A stretch of DNA of 64,000 bases from Lingula anatina (lineage: Eukaryota > Brachiopoda > Lingulata > Lingulida > Lingulidae): assembly GCF_001039355.2 (NCBI RefSeq), contig NW_019775636.1:648355-712354 (forward strand), written 5' to 3'. Below, in pieces: positions 1 to 12,369 of the stretch. Made by a program: the position numbers and the translations under genes. The notes below the pieces were generated by a model. That model saw only the letters and a program-made list of their open reading frames with translations. It made no database searches and was not told where the DNA came from. How positions within the stretch are numbered: position 1 is the stretch's first letter; each line of letters begins with the position of its first letter.

Positions 1-1266
1 TGACTGATCTCATTTATTGAGGATGTTATACTAAAAAGTCAACCTTTTCTTACCCTCACCTCTGAACCCACGTCACTTCCCGCGCTTCACGTCAGATGGT
101 GGCGAGCTGTTGGCGCCAGAACGAATATTTTATGATTACAAGTCTGATAGGTTTTATACATTTTTTTCTGTGCGCGTTTCGAGGTGCATTTACTCCGGCT
201 ATAGCTAACAGGTTACACGCTTTAGATATGGACCAAAGGTATACAATTAATTGTTAAACAGTGTTTTATTGTAAAGCATTACTTTCTGATCATTGGTTTT
301 AAAGTGCTGCACATGTAGGTAAACAAAATAAACTCCATTTTATTATAAACGAAATTTCATGGTGGCCTATTACTAGCGCACAACAAACTTCGCGAAGTCT
401 TGGACCCAATTCCCATAAAGACACCATCGATCTACGTGGATCGTCCCAACTCTGCGGTTACTCTCGGTAAGTGTAATCAGTTTAATTGAATGACACGCCT
501 CCTGTTGTTCTCGTATAATCACCAGCTTTTCTGTATTTTTCTTAACGCCAGGAGGAGGCGTGTTAATCTCACAAAGCTGGATCGATCCATGTAGACCCAT
601 GGCGTTTGTGGGATTGCACCCTTATTATTAACTGATACGGTGGAGATACCGGTCTCATACGATATGCTAGAAGAAGCTGGATCGCTGACAACCGACTAAT
701 ATTGGAAGCCGAAACCACTTATGAATTTAATATAATAACAAGGCATGGAATTAAAAACCGGCAATAAATATTTCAGATTAAAATCATATATGAAAACATT
801 TTTGGAACGGTTTGTATTGCAATGCAATTTTACTACCACAGGTAGATTTTTTGCCAAAACGTTTATTTACACGTTATTTTAGTACGTATATTTATGATAA
901 AATTCATGTGCAGTGCCATACTTAAACAAGTCTTGATGACGTCATGATACAACCAAATCAGGCACGGGTCCTCAAAGAATTCCAGATGTCTTTTTCGGCG
1001 GTAAAGTCTTATGTCAAGCAATGCGGTCATTTGATAACGTAAGTATACGGACATCACAGAACTGATATAAGTTGGATCTGGTATAAGTTGGATCTGGTCT
1101 GAACCTGACTTGGGAAAACGTGACTTAAATAAGGACTTTTTACATATTAAGTCAGGGTTCTCCCTTGACTCATATAAGAAGGACTTTTTAAATATAAAGC
1201 AAAACTACTAGTACTAGTATATGAGAGAAAGGTCTGAGATGTATTCAAAGAGCGACAGATTGCACT

Positions 1267-1434
1267 GGTGTAACGTGACAGAGAATCCTCCATGATGAAG
1301 AATCCGCTTCCAGTTCATTTGTACAGGTAAGCCTCGCCTTAGAATTTGACCCACTTAGGTCAAGCTAACCCAAACCATTATAACTACACGGAGGGCGGAC
1401 TTTCTGTTACACGGACACTCAATTTCGCTGCGCC
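1267..1434. mobile_element. GGTGTAACG-family MITE, copy in gene 1 copy A
   Basis: Same element as at 10259-10426 with a few substitutions, at the same place in the duplicated segment, so it was present before the two copies diverged. It is in reverse orientation relative to the member at 30902. Confidence 0.75.
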
Positions 1435-2099
1435 AGTCTACCAGAGAACCCGTCCTCCTGTTTACTTTCAAGCACAGAATTGTTACAGGAAGACAGAAAA
1501 GGCTTGAGAACTCATCTGAACGAACGAAGAATATTTCTTGATAGAAAACGCTTTTGTATGAAGCAGATGATAAGGGTCGCTATATATGTGTGTGTGTGTA
1601 TAACTTAACAATTGAGTGAGGCCTCAGCGTTGTCAGCTGTGATATCCACAATGCAGAGGACAGTGCCTTCGCAGTGAAACACTTGGTCAACAATTGCCTT
1701 AGACCACGTTCAGTTTCAGACATCGTACCGGCTGGGTCGACCCAACTCCGTGGGGACTTTTCGCTAAACTGCAATCAAAGTAATCAGCTTCATTGTCTGA
1801 AACGCCTCCTGGAGCAGCTCGGGGTAGTTAAAACGTTCGTGTGCTCTCGGGTTAATTACCCCTTACGTCCCAACTGAACTGGATCGAACAGTTAAAGGTA
1901 ACGGTAGAAAGTTGAAAGAAGAACTGCACTGATTTTGCTCTAATTGGAGTCCTGATGCTGCTGTTGTTGTTGTTGTGTGTGTCTTTTTTTTTTTTTTTTT
2001 TTTTTTTGATGTGGGTACGTATGCACGCATTTTCAGAGGCGTACTTTATACACGGAAGTGTAACGTGAACCATGCATGGGATTTGGTGATTTATTAACT

Positions 2100-2112
2100 A
2101 AGTCAAAGGTGA
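2100..2112 (+). promoter_or_regulatory. DR1-like nuclear-receptor motif upstream of gene 1 (copy A)
   Basis: AAGTCAAAGGTGA is one mismatch per half-site from the DR1 consensus AGGTCA-A-AGGTCA, which HNF4 and RXR heterodimers bind. It lies inside a block of about 35 bp also found upstream of gene 3 and in the other gene 1 copy. Motif identity and conservation are seen; binding is inferred. Confidence 0.4.
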
Positions 2113-2246
2113 TTGTGGAGTATTAAGGTCGCACATATCGGGCAGATTGTGAACGCACAGGTGAGGACTTTCCAAACACCTTAATCGGTTACAGGGCTAC
2201 ATTGTTAAGAAACGTAGAACTTAAACAGTGAACGATTTCACCGGCG

Positions 2247-2355
2247 GTGAGTAATAATTCACCTAACGCGGTACACATTTCAATGATGCAACACTGAGGG
2301 TGTAATTTGTGATAAAAATTCTAACACTAAACGCCTTTTATTTCCCCTTTGGCAG
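2247..2355 (+). other. 5'UTR intron of carboxypeptidase gene 1 (copy A)
   Basis: A GTGAGTAA donor at 2247 and a pyrimidine-rich CTTTGGCAG acceptor ending at 2355 define a 109-bp intron 93 bases upstream of the start codon. The same donor context (GTGAGTAATAATTCA) and a similar acceptor occur upstream of the start codons at 11463, 36485 and 57510, with intron lengths of 104-109 bp. A non-coding first exon therefore ends at 2246; its start is not visible. Confidence 0.65.
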
Positions 2356-2448
2356 AATTAACGGGTCGGACAGACGTAATAGTTAACACGGAGTCCGACA
2401 ATCACCCAGACATCGACATCCGCGGCACAGGAACAACGCCAAGGAACG

Positions 2449-2525
2449 ATGCTGTTAGCGCTGGCACTGACGGGGTTCTGCGCCCTGGTAACGGCTCTGC
2501 CGACCCCGGTCACTAGATATGACGG
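2449..2525 (+). CDS. Carboxypeptidase gene 1, exon 1 (signal peptide), copy A
   Basis: The exon encodes Met followed by a hydrophobic signal peptide ([16 protein letters not shown], cleavage likely before LPTP) and ends in phase 2 at a GTAAGT donor. It is identical in protein sequence to the exon at 11463 and closely similar to those at 36485 and 57510. The first ATG after the conserved 5'UTR acceptor is the start. The next exon in frame is at 22442. Either this copy or the one at 11463 belongs to the same gene; they are probably two alleles. Confidence 0.85.
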
Positions 2526-2715
2526 GTAAGTTATTTGTTTTATAAAACTGATTTACTGGCTTTTAAACACGGTTCAGATTTTAGAAGTTGGTCGGGTTTA
2601 TAAAGACCACATGATTGCGGTTAAAGCTGCATATAGATGCCTACACCTTTTTTTGAAATTGTGCAACGATTGCTTTATTAGAGTTATATTGTGGTGGACT
2701 ATTAACCAACAGCCA

Positions 2716-2732
2716 TCAATATATATATATAA

Positions 2733-2774
<42 letters not shown>
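2716..2774 (+). repeat. AT microsatellite
   Basis: This is a near-pure AT dinucleotide tract in intron 1. The allelic tract at 11738-11788 has almost the same interrupted start and a slightly different length. Confidence 0.9.
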
Positions 2775-2776
<2 letters not shown>

Positions 2777-3327
2777 ACTGCTGTCGTGTCTTTAGAACAA
2801 ATGTATATTTAAAATCGCCGAAGTGTCAGTCTCAGAGCCCGCGTGCCTGGAATTCGCATCAACAACAGAATTCCACAGTTTGTCATTTTCCCGAATATTC
2901 CTATGTCTATCCTGCTCTGCGGTACGCTGGGGTACGCTGGCCATTTTTTTTTTTTTTTTTACTTTTTTGTCTGATAAATGGCGTGATTTGTTTAAAGTAG
3001 GTTACGGTTGATTAGTGATCCCAGACAGCCAAGAGGGTACATCAGGACCCCAGATATCTGTTGACCCCCTAGCTGTGACACAATGTAAACAGATATGTAA
3101 CCAGTAGGCCTGCCCAAATGAACATCCGAGACGTCCAACAAAACCAAAATAATCATTTTTTAGTTTTTTTATAATTACTTTTTAGGCAGTTATAAAAATC
3201 TAAGACGGTATTGAAAGAATTTAATTTATTGTCTTGGGATAAAATGTATATCGTATTCATAAGAATGACAGATACGTTTTATCTCTGTAACATATAAGTA
3301 AGTATTTGTTAGTACAGATAGGAATAT

Positions 3328-3332
<5 letters not shown>

Positions 3333-3364
<32 letters not shown>

Positions 3365-3390
3365 GAGAGAGATAGAGAGAGAGAGAGAGT
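3333..3390 (+). repeat. CA microsatellite followed by GA microsatellite
   Basis: A CA tract runs directly into a GA-rich tract. The matching place in the other copy (12315-12363) holds only a pure GA tract, so the two copies differ by repeat turnover, as alleles do. Confidence 0.85.
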
Positions 3391-4035
3391 ACTCTATACT
3401 AGAGGTCAGCTTAGTGATGACAATTCTTTTCATAAATGTTCCCTGGGCAGTACAGAAAAATGCTACCTATGAATATCTAGTGAAAAATCAGTCCGTGACC
3501 CAGGTAGAGTACAGAGAGAGAGAGAAGGGGAGAGAGAGAGAAGAAAAGGAGGTGTCACCAGCTTTAAAATTGCCCCAAACTAACCAAAACACCAACAAAA
3601 TGGCTTAAAATGTCGATAAATCACACTGCAGTAATTTCCCAGATGGATGAAACCGATTTATGGGTAGTTACTTCTGCCACTTTTTCCTTTCACGCTCAGT
3701 TTTTAGGTGAAATAACATAGCTTTCTCTCGCATCTTGCATCGAATTCACTCTCGGGTCAATCCAAGTGATATCGCTTCTGTAAATTGCAATTCTACAGTT
3801 TTCTTAAAGTACAGCTAGTTTGAAAATAATTTGATATCATAAAATATTTATTGTGAAAATTCATACTTCAGGCGATATTGTATACAGTAATATTTGGACT
3901 TTATTCTTTAGACATTTTGATCTCTCTTCAGATTCTCTGAATATAGTTATGGTCATAATGTGGTTATGTGATCATGGCTGTTGGTTTAAAGCGACTATCA
4001 TAGAAAATGAGCTGACAAAATAGCTGATAAAATTA

Positions 4036-4091
<56 letters not shown>

Positions 4092-4205
4092 CAAGAAAAC
4101 ATCATTAGCAGAAGGGTTCTCAATCATTAACTGAAGCAACCGGAAAAAGGGAACAAACTGTGAGGCTTGGCAGGATGACGATGAATTGACAATCAACATT
4201 ATACA

Positions 4206-4206
4206 N
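4206..4206. other. Single-N assembly join
   Basis: One isolated N lies five bases after homology to the 8985-13069 copy ends. Some scaffolders write a single n where read pairs imply that contigs overlap but the ends do not merge. See also 15427 and 50351. Confidence 0.75.
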
Positions 4207-4318
4207 AGTTAATACAAATATAGATGATACAGAAGGGCTTATGAACGAGAACTGCTAGACATGTATATGTTAAACTGTGTAAGGGGTATAACTATAGCCG
4301 TATAAATGCCTGGGTATT

Positions 4319-4361
<43 letters not shown>

Positions 4362-6398
4362 CCAACCAATATACTGTAGACATGGCAGAATGTTGAACAA
4401 AAGGACTGGTAATAATATTAAGCCTATTGTCGACAACCAGTATAATGTTACATTTCCAGACAGTGTGTAGATTTCATAAATGTCCACATACCACGTGTAA
4501 ATTTCTGGGCAGCTGTCTAGAGCAGAAACTACCACAGGTTTTTGGCAGAATTGCTCTTAATCAAAACAGATATCTTGGGAAATTGTCTGTTACGTACACG
4601 TAACAGGTGGTTTTAGCACCTGCAACAGTGGTAATGTTGCTTTGATGAGGCGTTTAAGTGACGGGATCATAGCGAATTTTAAACACAATTTGTTGATTCC
4701 TTGTTGTATTTGCACCTTCATCTCAAGAGTCAGAGGTGATCAATTGCTAGTAATCCATAGTAATCCTGCGTGCTAGAAACTCTGTACTTTCAGTGTTGTA
4801 TCCCAGTAAATTTTTTGTTCACGTGACATGAATATAACTTTAGTTAAGCTCTTGAGCCAGACTTATTTTGACCAAAAATCGAATAATCGCCCTCAGGAAC
4901 AAGTATCATCATTTTAGTCGTCTTTACCATACTCCCTCAAGCACACTTCAGTGGTTTTGCTTATTTGCTGTGTTCCAATGTGATCGGTTATCAACTCCCG
5001 CAAGAAATGTTCCCCCATTTATCTCTAAAACTGTAACATTTCCACGCTCTGATCGTTTACGCTGATCGTGCGGTACATCGTTGAATCGTCCCAGATGGGG
5101 GAAAAAAAACAACCACAAGTCCGGCGCACACAATTCTACAAGCTGAGCCTTTGCGTTTGGGCTGAGTAGAGATCAGTGTTTGATTCTAGAGGAATGTTAG
5201 GCATCAGCCGTAGTTTCACTTTTTTTTTTAAACAACGTTTATTCAAAAGAATGAAGTGGAGGCAAGGCGCTGGAAGCATTATATGCTCTCCACGTAGTTT
5301 CACTAGGACGAAAGATTCACTAAAGCGAGGTTGAGTTAAGCTGACGACTTTTGTCTTCTGTAGCTCAGCACGTTGTCTACAGTGTACGCCGAGCTTTATT
5401 TATCAAGTTTAAATTAGATGGAGGCAATAGAGTTTGATAGGAAATTACGCAGCTGCAAATCTACAACCATTTTCTAGGAAAGGAGGAAAACCTCTAATTT
5501 CTAAGAAAAAATAATGAGGTTTGCTGTTCTTTATACTGCTTATTACTGGCATTTGCGATACACCATTCTGACAGAAGCTAAGACCTTGGACCTAATATAT
5601 TTGGTTATTTGACGCAAAAACAAGATTGAGATCCGCTGCGAAATTGCATAACACCTACAGCCTTGGCGGTGGCTTCATGTGAGGTGGATAATTAGGGTAC
5701 TATCGATGTACATTGTTGCTGTCCTTCCAAAGCCCATCTCTCGGTGTATTTTAATATTTTTACGGAGTGTATATTTTAATTTAAAAAGTCTAAAGACCCT
5801 AGCGTCAACAGAACACGGAAAATGCAACAATACAGAGGACAAGAGCCGAGGTTTATCATAGAGGTTTAAACAGAAGGTTGATCGTAAGTTTTTGATCAAA
5901 GTTTTCTTAAAAATGAATCAACAGTACTTGTAGTTCATTTAATTGACATATTTTGGCTATTATATAAAGAAAGGTAAAGGAAACGTTTCAAAACAGTAAA
6001 TACTCATAGTAACATTCGAAAGCTGAATAAATTATTATTATCATTATTATAGTAGACTATAGTGGATCTTCGCTTGACGCATAGACCAACATTTTCAGTT
6101 TAAAATTTAAGACCGCATTTCGGTCATCAGTTCATTTTCTCTGTAAACCCGGTACTATAGAACCCGCAGGGTACAATCACTGTATCCACGTTAAGCGCCA
6201 TCAGCACAAAATGATACGCACGTGTCCGTACCGTACTTGATCTTTAATTCAGTTTATTTGATATGGAGTTCAATCAGCACGCTGCCGTGTTCGGTGAGGC
6301 AAGATGAACGCTGCGTGTGATTTTAACACCCTTTTGGACACCCTGAGTTTTGGTGCCCTCTGAAATCAGGGCCCTCTAAATAGGTATACAGAATATAA

Positions 6399-6575
6399 GG
6401 CCCCATTCAGAATAGGGGACTAGCTAGTCCCAGGGTCAAATATGGCGACCCACTATAAAGCTTGCCGTCTAATCCGCTAATAGTCACTGAATAGATATCC
6501 CTGGGGGGTGATTCAAGTGGGTCGGCCATATTTGACCCTCGGACTTGTAACTAGTCCCCTATTCTGAATGGGGCC
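6399..6575. mobile_element. Foldback MITE, CATTCAGAA family, copy 1
   Basis: The 177-bp element begins GGCCCCATTCAGAATAGGGG and ends with its reverse complement; the arms stay largely complementary for about 60 bp (both contain TCAAATATGG). It is flanked on both sides by TAA (6396-6398 and 6576-6578), a TWA-type 3-bp target duplication typical of PIF/Harbinger elements. It has no coding capacity. Relatives are at 25371, 26941 and 45081. Confidence 0.85.
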
Positions 6576-7674
6576 TAAGTTTAGGTCCAATAATTTTGTA
6601 GCAGACTACTACCCTACACAGCGGTCCCTGTGATCAGACAGTGGAGTTGAGCAGGGCATTTCAACTCTCTCTTCTCTACTCCTAGCATACCTCTGTTACT
6701 GCAAAGAGCAGAAGCTAGTTATGGCAGTATGCTGATATAGATGATAGTACAGAGGGGAGTTTCTGTTTCGGCATTTGCCGCGCTGTTTTCTATGATTTGT
6801 TCCCATTCCCTATAGAATACGCCGCTTTATAAATGTCATTAGCCTGTGATGCATCTCGATCCCAGTGAGACAGGTAGTCAAAATTACTGGTTCCAAAATT
6901 TATTCAGATCGAGGCCAAGGTGCTTAAAATGTTCCATAACGTGCTCCTTTAGCCTAATATACCCGGTACCTAGACGTATTTTCCCTATTATATCGAAAAT
7001 TAAAAAAGTACACAATTAGTGGCCTCCACATATTTGGACACCATTCGACCGGGCAGTTAAGTTCAAGTAACACTTGGTTCGAGTAAGGCAAAAAGTTCAA
7101 CAGCTTTATGTTATACCAATGTAAAAATCAACATTACATGACATTTGAGATATACGATAGTTTGAGTTACACCATAGAGTGGCGAGTTTTATCTGCATAC
7201 TTCATTTTCTTTTAAACCCACAAAATTTTACAAAATTTAAGGTCGTTCAGATAATAAAGGGATAATATAACCCTTAACGTAATTGCCGGAGAGTGAAATA
7301 ACAACCACCTGCTCTATTAAGTAAAGCCGTTCAAACATCAGGCACGCGGCCCTTAAACCCGCCCCGCTCTCCCTCTTTAATACCCCCCCCCCCATCCCTC
7401 CATTTCACACACACACACACACGCACACACACTGTTAATATCCTATTACACTTGCAAACCCCATTCCTTGGAATGTTTTACCTCATTTGATTTTAAATCG
7501 TGCACAACGCCACAACAATACTGGTACCATACTCTGTAGTTAGCTTTAGCCAAGCCGATTTCTGGAGAGTTAACTGTTAACATCAACGTTTTGTATTTAT
7601 TTTTCTCTTGCCTTTCTAGACCATCGATGGTAAATCTCTTCGCTAAAACGAACTGAACAAACTGGTAAATACCA

Positions 7675-7735
7675 CAGTCACATGACCAATGAGACCCACG
7701 TGACCAACAGCACACGTGACCATGTGACCAACATG
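7675..7735. promoter_or_regulatory. Cluster of CACGTG/CATGTG E-box-like motifs
   Basis: Four copies of a CA(C/T)RTGACC motif occur within about 60 bp, two of them CACGTGACC, often followed by AAC or AAT. The motif matches binding sites of USF/MiT-type bHLH factors, but the regular spacing could also reflect a decayed short tandem repeat. No gene start is visible nearby. Confidence 0.3.
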
Positions 7736-7999
7736 ACTCGCACGTTGCCCCGCTGGTACCCCTCATACCCCTCGCTGGCGTTCATTTGTAAATAAACGTA
7801 GTTGATTTTTTAATGCAGAAAATTTTATACAATATTAAGAATCCTAGTCATGGTAATGCTGGAAATTGTGGATGATAAATCCTAACGCCACACAAACCGC
7901 CTGTTGGGATGTCTGTTATTCAAAGTTGTGAGATGGTTTCAGAAGTGACCAGATCCATAAAGACCAGGCATGGATTGTTCGGCTGACTGATCTCATTTA

Positions 8000-8984
8000 G
8001 GCCACACTTTTTTATTTTTATGGATGACATCCTGCGCGAGCACCGATTTTCGCCCGTTCTCCGAAAAAAAAAAAAAAAAAAAAAATCCCCCCCCCCCAGC
8101 CCCCAACGAAGTCGGTTGTCGCAAACGTTGTTATTGAATTTGCCAGGAAATGAGCTTTCTGCGAATGCGTATTATCGCCACGTGGAAATGTGGCCGCTTT
8201 GCCGTCAAATTCATCTCTAGGATTACTTTCAAATTACACGACAATTAAAGTCATAAAGAGAACGGGTGCCGTCGTTTTGGATTGGTATGCCATTGATATT
8301 GGGCATGGAGATATCACCTTTTTACAATTGTGCGAAAGGCTGGCGGACGCCAGCGATTATCGCCCGAAAAGTTTCAGTGACATTCTGTACAAAGCAGCAC
8401 GTAGGCTACCAGGTTTTCTGTAGCGAAAAAAGGGTCGACAAGGGCGTCGAGTTATTTGGTGGGCTGAAGGTCGGACAGGCCACCTGATAGTTTGGCCGTG
8501 TGAGTCGAAGTAGACAAAATGGCATCGTCCGAAATGACCTTTAATAGATTTGGTAGTATTAAGCATATCTTTGCATCATTTTTTTAAACATTTCTGTGAA
8601 GTGTTCAAAATGCTTTAATATTCTGAGAATACAAATAAAAACACACTGTTTGTTTGATATTTGTTTTATTGATTGCTATACCAACAAAATGCATGAAATA
8701 ACCTTGATAGATTTTGTAATAAGAAGTATATCTATTCATGACTTTTTTTTACATTTCTACGAAGTATTCACAACGCTTTAATATTTTGAGAGCATGGATA
8801 AAGACATATTGTTAGTTTGATACGTGTTTCTGTGGTAAAATTTGTGTTTCCAGCTGTGTACTGACAGCATTCCTTTACTTAAGCAGTATTTTTATTTTTT
8901 GGACCGTTTTTTTTTTTTTCGCCCTCTCGCACCGATTTTGGGGTACCCAGAGGATGTCATCCATAAAAATAAAAAAGTGTGGCC
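8000..8984. mobile_element. Harbinger-like non-autonomous DNA transposon with TTA target duplication
   Basis: The ends are perfect 34-bp terminal inverted repeats starting GGCCACACTTTTTTATTTTT. TTA flanks both sides (7997-7999 and 8985-8987), and the undisrupted site with a single TTA is at 14-16 in copy A. A 3-bp TWA duplication and GG-initial ends fit PIF/Harbinger. A CACCGATTTT block recurs just inside both ends in direct orientation. No transposase is encoded. The interior holds two diverged direct copies of about 110 bp (about 8555-8670 and 8710-8830). A-rich and C-rich runs lie at 8064-8098. Confidence 0.9.
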
Positions 8985-10258
8985 TTATTGAGGATGTTAT
9001 ACTAAAAGTCAACCTTTTCTTACCCTCACCTCTGAACCCACTACACTTCCCGCGCTTCACGTCAGATGGTGGCGAGCTGTTGGCGCCAGAACGAATATTT
9101 TATGATTACAAGTCTGATAGGTTTTATTCACTTTTTTTCTGTGCGCGTTTCGAGATGCATTCACTCCGGGTATAGCTAAAAGGGTACACGCTTTAAATAT
9201 GGACCAAAAACATAAAATTAATTGTTAAACAGTGTTTTATTGTGAAGCATTACTTTCTGATCATTGGTTTTAAAGTGCTGCACATGTAGGTAAACAAAAT
9301 AAACTCCATTTTATTATGAACGCCATTTCATGGTGGCCTATTACTAGCGCAAAACAAACTTCGCGAAGTCTTGGACCCCATTCCCATAAAGAAACCATCG
9401 ATCTACGTGGATCGTCCCAACTCTGCGGTTACTGTCGCTAAGTGCAATCAGTTTAATTGAACGACATGCCTCCTGTTGTTCTCGTATAATCACCAGTTTT
9501 TCTGTATTTTTCTTAACGCCAGGAGGAGGCGTGTTAATATCTTAAGCTGATGGCACCCAGCGGGAATCTCACAAAGCTGGATCGATCCACATAGACCCAT
9601 GGCGTTTGTGGGATTGCACCCTTATTATTAACTGATACTGTGGAGATACCGGTCTCATACGATATGCTAGAAGAAGCTGGATCGCTGACAACCGACTAAT
9701 ATTGGAAGCCGAAACCACTTATGAATTTAATATAATAACAAGGCATGGAATTAAAAACCGGCAATAAATATTTCAGATTGAAATCATATATGAAAACATT
9801 TTTGGAACGGTTTGTATTGCAATGCAATTTTATTACCACAGGTAGATTTTTTGCCAAAACGTTTATTTACAAGTTATTTTAGTACGTATATTTATGATAA
9901 AATTCATGTGCAGTGCCATACTTAAAATAGTTTTAATGACGTCATGATACGACTAAATCAGGCACGGGTCCTCAAAGAATTCCAAAATGTCTTTTTTGGC
10001 GGTAAAGTCTTATGTCAAGCAATGCGGTCATTTGATAACGTAAGAATACGGACATCACAAAACTGATATCCGGTTTAAGTTGGATCTGGTCTGAACCTGA
10101 CTTGGGAAAACGTGACTTAAATAAGGACTTTTTACATATAAAGTCAGGTGTCTCCCTTGACTCATATAAGAAGGACTTTTTAAATATAAAGCAAAACTAC
10201 TAGTAGTAGTATATGAGAGAAAGGTCTCAGATGTATTCAAAGAGAGACAGATTGCACT

Positions 10259-10426
10259 GGTGTAACGTGACAGAGAATCCTCCATGATGAAGAATCTGCT
10301 TCCAATTCATTTGTACAGGTAAGCCTCGCCCTAGAATTTGACCCACTTAGGTCAAGCTAACCCAAACCATTATAACAAAACGGAGGGCGGACTTCCTGTT
10401 ATACGGACACTCAATTTCGCTGCACC
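10259..10426. mobile_element. GGTGTAACG-family MITE, copy in gene 1 copy B
   Basis: This 168-bp element starts GGTGTAACGTGACAGAG and ends in a decayed complement of the same terminus. It carries the family core (GGGCGGACTT, TAACC, TTGACCCACTTAGG). The allelic copy is at 1267-1434; other members are at 19001, 21522 and 30902. Confidence 0.75.
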
Positions 10427-10960
10427 AGTCTACCAGAGAATCCATCCGCCTGTTTACTTTCAAGCACACAATTTTTACAGGAAGACAGACAAGGCTTGAG
10501 AACTCTTCGGAACGAACGAAGAATATTTCTTGATAGAAAACGCTTGTTTTGTATGAAGCAGATGATAAGGGTCGCTATATATATATATACGTGTGTGTAT
10601 ATAATTGAACAATTGAGTGGGGTCTCAGCGTTGTCAGCTGTGATATCCACAGTGCAGAGGACAGTGCCTTCGCACTGAGACACTTGGTCAACGATTGCCT
10701 TAGACCACATTCAGATTCAGATATCGTACCAGCTGGGTCGATCCAACTCCGCTGGGGAATTTTCGCTAAACTGCAATCATCGTAATCAGCTTCATTGTCT
10801 GACACGCCTCCTTGAGCTGCTAGGGGGTAGTTAAAACGTTCGTGTGCTCTCGGCTTAATTACCCCTTACGTCCCAGCTGAAATGGAACAGTTAAAGGTAA
10901 CGGTAGCAAGTTGAAAGAAGAACTGCACTGATTTTGCTGTAATTGGAATCCTGATGCCGC

Positions 10961-10993
<33 letters not shown>

Positions 10994-11116
10994 GTGTCTT
11001 TTCTTTTTTTTTTTTTTTTTTTTTTGATGTGGGTACGTATGCACGCATTTTCAGAGGCGTACTTATACACGGAAGTGTAACGTGAGCCATGCATGAGATT
11101 CGGTGACTTATTAACT

Positions 11117-11129
11117 AAGTCAAAGGTGA
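11117..11129 (+). promoter_or_regulatory. DR1-like nuclear-receptor motif upstream of gene 1 (copy B)
   Basis: AAGTCAAAGGTGA is conserved base for base with 2100-2112 and with 57190-57202 upstream of gene 3. It is a candidate HNF4/RXR-type site; activity is inferred only. Confidence 0.4.
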
Positions 11130-11260
11130 TTGTGGAGTATTAAGGTCGCACAGGCAGATTGTGAACGGGCAGATTGTGAACGCACAGGTGAGGACTTTCC
11201 AAACACCTTAATCGGTTACAGGGCTACACTGTTAAGAAACGTAGAACGATTTCACCGGCG

Positions 11261-11369
11261 GTGAGTAATAATTCACCTAACGCGGTACACATTTCAATGA
11301 TGCAACACTGACGGTGCAATTTGTGATAAAAATTCTAACACTAAACGTCTTTTATTTCCCCTTTGGCAG
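11261..11369 (+). other. 5'UTR intron of carboxypeptidase gene 1 (copy B)
   Basis: A 109-bp intron with a GTGAGTAA donor and TTGGCAG acceptor, matching 2247-2355. The coding exon's 5'UTR portion begins at 11370. Confidence 0.65.
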
Positions 11370-11462
11370 GATTAACGGGTCGGACAGACGTAATAGTTAA
11401 CACGGAGTCCGACAATCACCCAGACATCGACATCCGCGGCACAGGAACAACGCCAAGGAACG

Positions 11463-11539
11463 ATGCTGTTAGCGCTGGCACTGACGGGGTTCTGCGCCCT
11501 GGTAACGGCTCTGCCGACCCCGGTCACTAGATATGACGG
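11463..11539 (+). CDS. Carboxypeptidase gene 1, exon 1 (signal peptide), copy B
   Basis: The exon encodes the same 25 residues as 2449-2525, ending in phase 2 at a GTAAGT donor. Joined to the exon at 22442 it gives an open frame of 444 residues through to the stop at 28260-28262. The intervening intron 1 is about 10.9 kb here, including a probably allelic duplicate and a Tc1 remnant. Being the nearer copy it is the default first exon of the gene model. Confidence 0.85.
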
Positions 11540-11746
11540 GTAAGTTATTTGTTTTATAAAACTGATTTACTGGCTTTTAAACACGGTTCAGATTTTAGAA
11601 GTTGGTCGGGTTTATAAAGACCACATGATTGCGGTTAAAGCTGCATATAGATGCCTACACCTTTTTTTGAAATTGTGCAACGATTGCTTTATTAGAGTTA
11701 TATTGTGGTGGACTATTAACCAACAGCCATCAATATATATATATAA

Positions 11747-11790
<44 letters not shown>

Positions 11791-12309
11791 ACTGCTGTCG
11801 TGTCTTTAGAACAAATGTATATTTAAAATCCCCGAAGTGTCAGTCTCAGAGCCCGCGTGCCTGGAATTCGCATCAACAACAGAATTCCACAGTTTGTCAT
11901 TTTCCTGAATACTCCTATGTCTATCCTGCTCTGGGGTAAACTGGCCATTTTTTAAAAATTTTTTGTCCGACAAATGGCGTGATTTGTTTAAAGTAGGTTA
12001 CGGTTGATTAGTGGTCCCAGACAGCCAAGAGGGTACATCAGGACTCCAGATATCTGTTGACCCCCTAGCTGTGACACAATGTAAACAGATATGTGACCAG
12101 TAGGCCTACCCAAATGAACATCCGAGACGTCCAACAAAACCAAAATAATCATTTTTTAAATTAGTTTTTTAGGTATTATAAAAATCTAAGACGGTATTGA
12201 AAGAATTTAATGTATTGTCTTGGGATTAAACGTGTATGGTATTCTTATGAATGACAGATACGTTTTACCTCTGTAACATAGTACATGTATATACAGATAG
12301 GAATACACA

Positions 12310-12369
<60 letters not shown>

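Larger units (their letters stand above)
1..4205 (+). repeat. Duplicated segment, copy A: promoter region and exon 1 of carboxypeptidase gene 1
   Basis: This segment matches 7984-7999 plus 8985-13069 nearly base for base, in the same orientation, with scattered substitutions, microsatellite length changes and small indels. The match stops at about 4200, five bases before an isolated N at 4206. It contains the upstream region, the 5'UTR intron and the signal-peptide exon of carboxypeptidase gene 1. The most economical reading is that it is the other allele of the later copy, placed in tandem by scaffolding. A genuine segmental duplication is the alternative. Confidence 0.85.
4207..7983. other. 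Non-coding sequence upstream of gene 1 copy B
   Basis: No exon with coding character is seen on either strand. The stretch holds a GA tract (4319-4359), a perfect-arm 20-bp palindrome (4587-4606), a foldback MITE (6399-6575), a C run with a CA tract (7381-7432) and a cluster of CACGTG/CATGTG motifs (7675-7735). If the haplotype reading is right, it is allelic to sequence lying upstream of base 1 of this window. Confidence 0.6.

Noticed and set aside
2611-3000. 129-residue frame with IYIYIY run, also at 11625-11939
   Set aside because: It runs through an AT microsatellite in intron 1 and is truncated in the other copy.
4587-4606. Palindrome CTGTTACGTACACGTAACAG as a regulatory site
   Set aside because: Arms of nine bases can occur by chance in 64 kb; no nearby gene start supports a function.
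7446-7766. Cys/Ser/Trp-rich 106-residue minus-strand frame
   Set aside because: Its cysteine-rich start comes from the repeated GTGACC/CACGTG motif cluster; no signal peptide or splice support.
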